Origin: a virus
Virus record (IMG/VR): IMGVR_UViG_3300027857_000014
Span: 1 to 64,000 of that record
Length of the DNA stretch: 64,000 nt
Direction: 5' to 3' (one strand)
A model generated the notes under the pieces. It did no database searches. It saw only the letters and a program-made list of their open reading frames with translations, and had not been told where the DNA came from. The position numbers were made by a program, and so were the translations under genes. Positions 60,070 to 64,000 of the stretch are shown here, in pieces (positions within the stretch are counted from its first letter, which is position 1; each line of letters starts with the position of its first letter).

Positions 60070-60142
60070 TGTTGCCTACTGGACTCGAACCAGTGACACC
60101 CACATTTTCAGTGTGGCGCTCTACCTACTGAGCTAAGACAAC
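60070..60142 (-). tRNA. tRNA-Phe (GAA)
   Basis: Canonical cloverleaf on the minus strand: acceptor GTTGTCT/AGGCAAC, D-arm AGCTCAGTAGGTAGAGC, anticodon loop CTGAAAA, T-arm ACTGG-TTCGAGT-CCAGT, discriminator A. CCA is not encoded. Its 5' end overlaps the stop of the gene 60133-60438 by 10 nt. Confidence 0.92.
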
Positions 60143-60438
60143 TCATATTCATCCTCACACGGATCGGGCTCCCGAGACCTACGAAGTTCTTCTAGTCGGT
60201 CTCCAATCTCGCTTCCTTCCCAATCGAAGTTCATTCGAAAGCGAACTCCCAACCCTAATAGAATAAATTCCGCTTCTACACCTGGAACGCAGATATCCCA
60301 CATTAGGTATGCCTGCCATAGATGGAAGTCGAACCAATTACACTTAATAAAGAATTGACTCCACTCCTCAATAGTGTGGAAGAATGTACTGTCGTTGATA
60401 GCGAGAAACAACTTACCGTCTTCACAATAGATACGCAC
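60133..60438 (-). CDS. Hypothetical protein within the tRNA array, 101 aa
   Basis: Start set at GTG 60438 with GGAGAG 7 nt upstream, because a longer frame would run into the tRNA-Ile. Acidic, with aromatic-rich middle (FHTIEEWSQFFIKCNW) and Glu-rich end. It lies between tRNA-Ile and tRNA-Phe and its stop is inside tRNA-Phe. No family recognised. Confidence 0.6.
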   Translation of the reverse strand: MRIYCEDGKLFLAINDSTFFHTIEEWSQFFIKCNWFDFHLWQAYLMWDICVPGVEAEFILLGLGVRFRMNFDWEGSEIGDRLEELRRSREPDPCEDEYELS

Positions 60439-60462
60439 TACTAACTCTCCTCTGTTTGTTTT

Positions 60463-60538
60463 TGGTAGTCTCGAGTGGAGTTGAACCACTATCTTCGACT
60501 TATAAGGTCGGTGCTCTCTACCGTTGAGCTACAAGACC
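60463..60538 (-). tRNA. tRNA-Ile (TAT)
   Basis: Acceptor GGTCTTG/CGAGACT with two G-U pairs, D-arm TAGCTCAACGGTAGAGAGC, loop CTTATAA (anticodon TAT), T-arm AGTGG-TTCAACT-CCACT, discriminator A and encoded CCA. Reads AUA. Anticodon stem has one weak outer pair. Confidence 0.85.
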
Positions 60539-60653
60539 GAAAAGTGAAGGACGTAAAACATCTTTACGTCCTCGTGTAGCTAGTAAGTCACCGCGAAAGG
60601 ATCGATGACCTTTATAGTGTAGGTTAGAAGGAAAGAAGCTAACCCTACACTAA

Positions 60654-60727
60654 CGCCCGACGAAGGACTCGAACCCTCATCTGCTTCATTTGGAGTGAAG
60701 CGCTCTTCCTTGTTAAGCTAGTCGGAC
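60654..60727 (-). tRNA. tRNA-Trp (CCA)
   Basis: Acceptor GTCCGAC/GTCGGGC, loop CTCCAAA (anticodon CCA), T-arm GAGGG-TTCGAGT-CCTTC, discriminator G. CCA not encoded. A 13-bp hairpin (TAGTGTAGGGTTAG...) follows directly at its 3' end. Confidence 0.88.
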
Positions 60728-60813
60728 GAAGTAGTGTCGTTATTGAGACCGGATACGACACTACCCCTAGAAAGTCGTCACTAAGGTCGACAGGCAACTC
60801 ATCCCTTAGTGAT

Positions 60814-60895
60814 GGAAGTTGGTGAGATTCGAACTCACTTCTCCGCGTGACCGCATACCCTACTACGCAGTCTCCGTTGAGTCTGCTATAGTCTT
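60814..60895 (-). tRNA. tRNA-like gene, identity unclear
   Basis: Good T-arm (GTGAG-TTCGAAT-CTCAC) and D-arm-like hairpin (GCAG...CTGC), a possible variable arm (GCGGTCACGC) but no matching 5' acceptor strand and a 6-nt or 8-nt anticodon loop (GTAGGG). May be a degraded class II tRNA. Followed directly by a hairpin (CACTAAGG/CCTTAGTG). Confidence 0.4.
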
Positions 60896-61130
60896 TCGGT
60901 ACATCCTTTCCGCAAGCAAGCAACAACCCAATGGACCAACTTGCTTTGGTGGCGTCAGGAGTCACCTACGAACTACAGTGTCCTCTCCTGGAGCCGACAG
61001 AATGTTCTTGCTCATTCCCGGTACTCAGAACGGTGTCCTCTCCCTACGGACCGCAACTCCCGTGAGAAAGACCAACCACAATTCATTCCGACACACTACA
61101 CTCCCGAAATTGAATGTAGTCAGCCTCTCA

Positions 61131-61199
61131 TTGCGAAAGTAGGATTCGAACCTACATCAACCTGTCCTAAGCTGGTACTACCGGTTGTACGACTTCACA
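61131..61199 (-). tRNA. tRNA-like gene with shortened anticodon arm
   Basis: Acceptor TGTGAAG/TTTCGCA, D-arm GTAC-AACCGGTA-GTAC and T-arm GTAGG-TTCGAAT-CCTAC are fine, but only 18 nt lie between D- and T-arms instead of 22. A loop CTTAGGA (TAG) is possible if pairing is relaxed. Possibly degenerate. 60900-61130 upstream holds no gene. Confidence 0.5.
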
Positions 61200-61268
61200 G
61201 ACCTTATTCAGTTGTAAAGCACTGAAGCGGAAGATTTCCTTTGAAGGCGCGGAGTTCCTCAAAGGAAT

Positions 61269-61341
61269 GCCAGTGAAGGGAATCGAACCCTTAATGCTAT
61301 GGGCCTAAACCATAGGTGTCTGCCGTTGCACCACACTGGCA
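61269..61341 (-). tRNA. tRNA-Leu-like (TAG), short variable loop
   Basis: Acceptor GCCAGTG/CACTGGC, D-arm with CAACGGCAGA loop, anticodon stem TATGG/CCATA, loop TTTAGGC (TAG), T-arm AAGGG-TTCGATT-CCCTT. The variable loop is only 5 nt, whereas bacterial tRNA-Leu has a long arm, so charging is uncertain. Hairpin TTCCTTTGA/TCAAAGGAA follows its 3' end. Confidence 0.8.
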
Positions 61342-61420
61342 AGCGAGAGGATCTATGCTTGCGCGTTGATCCCCATATTCCCCAAGTCAGAAAGTCGCAA
61401 GAGATGGACTCCGCTACTCC

Positions 61421-61505
61421 TGGTGGAAGCGTGCAGATTCGAACTGCACCCTACGAGCGCTTGCAACCTGGAAACAAACGTTATCATAGTGCTACCCTCA
61501 CTCCC
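61421..61505 (-). tRNA. tRNA-like gene with enlarged anticodon region
   Basis: Acceptor GGGAGTG/CGCTTCC (with G3-U70), T-arm TGCAG-TTCGAAT-CTGCA, discriminator A and encoded CCA. The middle is unusual: no clear D-arm GG, and a CGTTTG/CAAGCG stem closing an 11-nt loop (TTTCCAGGTTG). 85 nt including CCA. Could be aberrant or degenerate. Confidence 0.5.
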
Positions 61506-61678
61506 TAGTGGGACTAGTTATAGCTCCATCATGCTTAAGAGAGACTCATCCAGTTCAGTATGACCAAGTGTAAACTAGTCCCGACTTTGATTAGCTTCTC
61601 ACACTAATCAAAGTCGTAGATCGCGTCATTATCCTGGAACGGACTCGTCGGCGTGCCTAGTGCCGACGCGATCTACGA
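61506..61678 (-). other. Structured spacer inside the tRNA array
   Basis: No gene. Three nested perfect stems occur in a row: GGGACTAGTT/AACTAGTCCC (10 bp), GACTTTGATTAG/complement (12 bp), and TCGTAGATCGCGTC/complement (14 bp) that starts directly at the 3' end of the next tRNA-like gene and encloses a smaller hairpin (CGTCGGC/GCCGACG). Role unknown; RNA processing or an independent RNA are possible. Confidence 0.7.
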
Positions 61679-61759
61679 TAGAGCCTTGTGGAATCGAACC
61701 ACATCCTTACTCAGACACCCCCGTTCGAGTAGTGCTTTACCTTTTAAGCTAAAGACTCT
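61679..61759 (-). tRNA. tRNA-like gene with 14-nt anticodon loop
   Basis: Acceptor AGAGTCT/AGGCTCT, D-arm GCTT-AAAAGGTA-AAGC and T-arm TGTGG-TTCGATT-CCACA are good. The anticodon stem TACTC/GAGTA closes a 14-nt loop (GAACGGGGGTGTCT), so the anticodon is unclear. Either a small insertion or a non-standard tRNA. Confidence 0.55.
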
Positions 61760-61835
61760 GCAAAGTGCGTGAGAGCTCCGTATACTCTCACGCACTTTCG
61801 CGACACTGTCACGGTACCTCATCTCCTAAGTACCG

Positions 61836-61911
61836 TGGAGCTAGAGAAGGGACTTGAACCCTCAACCGCTTGTTTGGAAAACAAGCACTCTACCAATTGA
61901 GTTACTCTAGC
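61836..61911 (-). tRNA. tRNA-Gly (TCC)
   Basis: Perfect acceptor GCTAGAG/CTCTAGC, D-arm ACTCAATTGGTAGAGT, stem CTTGT/ACAAG with loop TTTCCAA, T-arm GAGGG-TTCAAGT-CCCTT, encoded CCA. A hairpin CACGGTAC/GTACCGTG overlaps the CCA end. Confidence 0.92.
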
Positions 61912-61941
61912 GTATTTCGCTGTACGAGTTGTAAGAGCTAA

Positions 61942-62013
61942 GGTAAACTACTGGACTTGAACCAGTAACCCATTGCACCGAAAGCAATTGCTCTACCAGT
62001 GAGCTAAGTTTGT
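61942..62013 (-). tRNA. tRNA-Arg (TCG), imperfect acceptor stem
   Basis: D-arm GCTC-ACTGGTA-GAGC, anticodon stem ATTGC/GCAAT, loop TTTCGGT (TCG), T-arm ACTGG-TTCAAGT-CCAGT are canonical. Acceptor strands (ACAAACT and AGTTTAC) mismatch at the two terminal pairs. Probably functional or slightly decayed. Confidence 0.8.
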
Positions 62014-62047
62014 ACGCTCGTACGGTTAGGGTACAACGAAATAGTCT

Positions 62048-62420
62048 CGGGAGTCAGCAGTGGATGGCGACCTTTACTTGAGGTCGAAGCAAAGTAAAGA
62101 ACGCTACTGCTGACTTCTGCAACCCGCACAACTTTGTAGCACTGATGCAACGGGTTCTACAAAGCCTAGACGTGACGGGACCGAATACTTATGTGAGTCG
62201 ACTGTTCAGAGGTCCAGCTGAGTACTTGTCGATACCAGGGAGACGCCAGTCGACTCACATAAGACTTGATACAACTCGCTCAGTAGGTACTACCAATACC
62301 GTTGCGTCCGGCGAGAAGCAACGCTTATTAGTAGGGCTTCACAGGGCAAAGTGTATCAAGTACTCTATGGAAGCAACTCCTCTTCCATAGAGTATCGCAA
62401 GACCTTCCCGAGAGGTCTTG
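62048..62420 (-). other. Highly structured non-coding block in the tRNA array
   Basis: No ORF and no tRNA. Six successive structures: AGTCAGCAGT/ACTGCTGACT enclosing CGACC/GGTCG and CTTTACTT/AAGTAAAG in pseudoknot order; AACCCG/CGGGTT interleaved with CTTTGTAG/CTACAAAG (second pseudoknot); a 17-bp perfect stem 62188-62204/62247-62263 with a 42-nt loop; a three-tier stem 62264-62272/62353-62361; a 12-bp hairpin 62362-62393; and CAAGACCT/AGGTCTTG at the tRNA-Thr 3' end. Probably an RNA element; identity unknown. Confidence 0.65.
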
Positions 62421-62494
62421 GAGCTAGCAGAGAGACTCGAACTCTCAACAGGCGCTTTACAGGAGCGCTACTCTACCAATTGAGTTATACTAGC
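62419..62494 (-). tRNA. tRNA-Thr (TGT)
   Basis: Acceptor GCTAGTA/TGCTAGC, D-arm ACTCAATTGGTAGAGT, stem GCGCT/AGCGC with loop CCTGTAA (anticodon TGT; position 33 is C instead of T), T-arm GAGAG-TTCGAGT-CTCTC, encoded CCA overlapping a hairpin. Confidence 0.85.
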
Positions 62495-62598
62495 CAACTT
62501 CGTGACTGAATGAAATAGAGAAGTGCTCTATCCTCTAAGTTACCCCCTCACAGGTAAATTTGAGTTTAAGTGATGTGCAATCACTAGAGCCTTCTCGG

Positions 62599-62670
62599 TC
62601 CGAATGGTTGGATTCGAACCAACGACTTCTCGCTCCCAGGGCGAGTGTGCAACCCCTGCACTTCATTCGG
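62599..62670 (-). tRNA. tRNA-Pro (TGG)
   Basis: Acceptor CCGAATG/CATTCGG, D-arm GTGC-AGGGGTT-GCAC, stem CTCGC/GCGAG with loop CCTGGGA (TGG; again C at position 33), T-arm GTTGG-TTCGAAT-CCAAC, discriminator A, no CCA. Confidence 0.87.
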
Positions 62671-62751
62671 AAGCGTTATGTAAATAATTGAGGCTTTCTC
62701 CACAAAGAAAGGTATGGACACATACACTCATTTACATAACTCCTTGTATTA

Positions 62752-62780
62752 ATTATATAATACTAAACTCTTAAAATCAA
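62752..62780 (-). promoter_or_regulatory. Predicted internal promoter of the tRNA array
   Basis: Minus strand: TTGATT (62780-62775), 17-bp spacer, TATAAT (62757-62752). Lies between tRNA-Met and tRNA-Pro and would transcribe the array from tRNA-Pro leftward. Confidence 0.75.
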
Positions 62781-62792
62781 GGGTCTCCATAA

Positions 62793-62862
62793 TGGCGAGG
62801 GCTAGGGTTGAACTAGCCAAGGGAGGCTTATGAGACCTCCCGGAGCACCGGCTCTCCTCGCT
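62793..62862 (-). tRNA. tRNA-Met (CAT)
   Basis: Anticodon stem GAGGT/GCCTC with loop CTCATAA (CAT), T-arm GCTAG-TTCAACC-CTAGC, acceptor AGCGAGG/CCTCGCC with an A1-C72 mismatch. The D-arm is reduced (short loop CCGGT). 62863-63031 upstream holds no gene apart from small hairpins. Confidence 0.8.
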
Positions 62863-63031
62863 ACGCTTCCGCTAAGTAATACCTGCTCTCATACACTGCC
62901 ATACAGTAAAAGGTTGTGGAGCACGTGTACTTAGTAGAAGGTCAACAAATGCTTCGCCGCAGACGGAGATTCCACAAGACCACTGCGACTGGCATCTACT
63001 GAATCGTAGCAGGTCGCTACCCCACTACGGA

Positions 63032-63099
63032 TCACGCGTCCCGACTCGAACGGGAAACACCTAGTTAGCCTGAGTGTGTTACCACAACACCACCGCGTG
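63032..63099 (-). tRNA. tRNA-like gene, anticodon unclear
   Basis: Acceptor CACGCG/CGCGTG, D-arm GTGT-TGTGGTA-ACAC and T-arm TCCCG-TTCGAGT-CGGGA are good. Only 19 nt lie between D- and T-arms (CTCAGGCTAACT...), so no standard anticodon stem forms. First member of the array, transcribed from 63169-63197. Confidence 0.5.
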
Positions 63100-63168
63100 A
63101 ATAGATTCCGGGTGGTAACAAGGGAGATGTAGTACCACCTGAACTAACGAGAGAATGCTCTCGATATT

Positions 63169-63197
63169 ATTATATAATATACTCCCCACGAAATCAA
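63169..63197 (-). promoter_or_regulatory. Predicted promoter of the tRNA array
   Basis: Minus strand: TTGATT (63197-63192), 17-bp spacer, TATAAT (63174-63169). Its -35 box overlaps the end of the small terminase gene. Confidence 0.75.
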
Positions 63198-63664
63198 GTA
63201 AGCGAGCTACGTTCATCAATCGCTAGCACAGGTGGTTGTGAGTCTACTACAGTCGCTTGCTTGGTTTCGCCGCTAGGTTGCTCTAGTTGACCGCCTCCCC
63301 ACTGAGTCTGTATCCTTACTTCAACCGTTTGGGTCCCTGTGACCTCCATAGACCTTGACCAACCTTCACTATTAGGTTTAGATTTACCCGGTCCGTACAT
63401 CAGCCACGCAAGAGCGTTCTCCTTATACACTCGCGCTTCCGCTTTAGCACGTGCGCCTGCTCGGGCACTCATCACTTCCATGTAGAAGTCGTGGTAGGGG
63501 TCTCCTTCTGGCGAGTTCTTGCCACGTGCTATCCAACCTTCTAGGGTGCTGTCTCCTACACCGGCAGCTTCTGCGGCTACATGTAAGAACGCACCTTCCT
63601 CGAGGTACGCAATAATAGTGTTAGTAACCTCTGAGTTAAACTTTGGCGTTAGGACTCTAGCCAT
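63194..63664 (-). CDS. terS: Terminase small subunit-like protein
   Basis: Predicted 156 aa; ATG overlapping the upstream gene by 16 bp. N-terminal HTH/homeodomain-like part (LEEGAFLHVAAEAAGVGDSTLEGWIARGK) followed by YHDFYMEVMSARAGARAKAE and a WLMYGPGKSKPNSEGW segment, a pattern common in phage small terminases and similar DNA-binding proteins. It binds pac/cos sites in known systems. Its distance of ~5 kb from terL is unusual. Confidence 0.75.
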   Translation of the reverse strand: MARVLTPKFNSEVTNTIIAYLEEGAFLHVAAEAAGVGDSTLEGWIARGKNSPEGDPYHDFYMEVMSARAGARAKAEARVYKENALAWLMYGPGKSKPNSEGWSRSMEVTGTQTVEVRIQTQWGGGQLEQPSGETKQATVVDSQPPVLAIDERSSLT

Positions 63665-64000
63665 GTAGCCTCCATCTCTTCTAGCACAGTGTCATTGGGT
63701 ATCGTTTGGGATTTCAATACCTCGTACCGTAGCAATACGTCTTCAGGCAGCATATCGTGGTGCTTACCTCGCCATAGTTGTACGAGTACTACCTTGTCCT
63801 TATTCTGACACGCTAAGTACAGTGCTAAGCACGCTCTCACAATCGTAGCTAACTGTACTACGTGATCTTTACACAATACATTGATGACTATACGTTCAAC
63901 TGGGGAGTTGACTCTCCAGCCGCCACTTACGAATGGCGTGTCTGACGGAGGACGTGTATATTGTGAGCTATAAGCGTCACTCTCAATATCGTGAAGTTCT
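63649..64000 (-). CDS. Partial hypothetical protein, start off window
   Basis: Open reading frame enters from the right edge; at least 116 residues are visible (...TRPPSDTPFVSGGWRVNSP, then LYLACQNKDKVVLVQLWRGKH). No family recognised. Overlaps the small terminase start by 16 bp, so probably co-translated with it. Confidence 0.65.
   Translation of the reverse strand, partial: ELHDIESDAYSSQYTRPPSDTPFVSGGWRVNSPVERIVINVLCKDHVVQLATIVRACLALYLACQNKDKVVLVQLWRGKHHDMLPEDVLLRYEVLKSQTIPNDTVLEEMEATWLES

Noticed and set aside
60819-61225. Plus-strand open frames in the tRNA array
   Set aside because: They cross tRNA T-arms and hairpins and have no RBS or plausible protein; the region is RNA-coding on the minus strand.
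61615-61680. Hammerhead ribozyme in the structured spacer
   Set aside because: A GACGAGTC-like string is present but the CUGAUGA and GAAA core elements are missing.
1-64000. CRISPR array
   Set aside because: No set of regularly spaced direct repeats with unique spacers was seen; tandem repeats are within genes or are operator-like.
1-64000. Insertion sequences or integrase
   Set aside because: No transposase, recombinase or att-like direct repeats were recognised in this window.

Overview
This window looks like part of a tailed double-stranded DNA phage or prophage (Caudoviricetes, long-tailed, siphovirus-like). It carries, mostly on the minus strand, small terminase, a tRNA array, large terminase, portal, prohead protease, major capsid protein, connector proteins, tail tube, a tail-assembly chaperone pair with a -1 frameshift site, a tape measure protein, large tail-tip/fibre proteins, holin and endolysin, with a replication module at the left. 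Both ends cut through genes, so the window is incomplete. The host is not shown directly. Pro-Thr 'PTPVPTP' linkers and two domains of unknown function (DUF7873, DUF6915) are common in Chloroflexota and Actinomycetota, so a Chloroflexota (Ktedonobacter-like) host is a weak inference.

Layout. 1-4.9 kb (minus): DinG-like helicase (partial), small genes, SNF2-like helicase. 4.9-5.5 kb: non-coding divergent control region with large inverted repeats. 5.5-8.7 kb (plus): winged-helix-like protein, primase-helicase, small protein. 8.7-15.4 kb: holin, endolysin, hypothetical proteins, a sigma-like regulator (plus), an HNH-like protein and a run of membrane proteins including DUF1003 and a sensor-like protein. 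15.4-40.1 kb (minus): tail and connector genes. 40.2-46.9 kb: accessory genes, including two helix-turn-helix array proteins, a DpdA/TGT-like base-exchange enzyme, a DUF3761 membrane protein, DUF7873, and a ~320-nt RNA gene with a circularly permuted tRNA-like domain. 47.0-49.8 kb: major capsid gene split by three group I introns, one with an HNH ORF. 49.9-58.2 kb: head genes and large terminase, with two small plus-strand genes between portal and terminase. 58.4-60 kb: accessory genes. 60.0-63.1 kb: tRNA array with structured RNA spacers. 63.2-64.0 kb: small terminase and a partial gene.

Working together. Most transcription units share one sigma70-type promoter: TTGTAA or TTGATT, 17-18 bp, TATAAT(ATAAAC). 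The same promoter drives genes, the tRNA array and the intron endonuclease. Four related group I introns (three in the capsid gene, one at the end of a tail gene) share a 3' domain and a G|UAAC 3' junction.

Most notable. (1) The permuted tRNA-like RNA at 43948-44270, with its own promoter and terminator, possibly a permuted tmRNA. (2) The 8-mer TAGCACAG/CTGTGCTA occurs about 44 times (about 2 expected), in several reading frames and on both strands. (3) The triple-intron capsid gene. (4) A ~370-nt non-coding block inside the tRNA array with two apparent pseudoknots and a 17-bp stem. All structure and family calls were made by eye without database searches.
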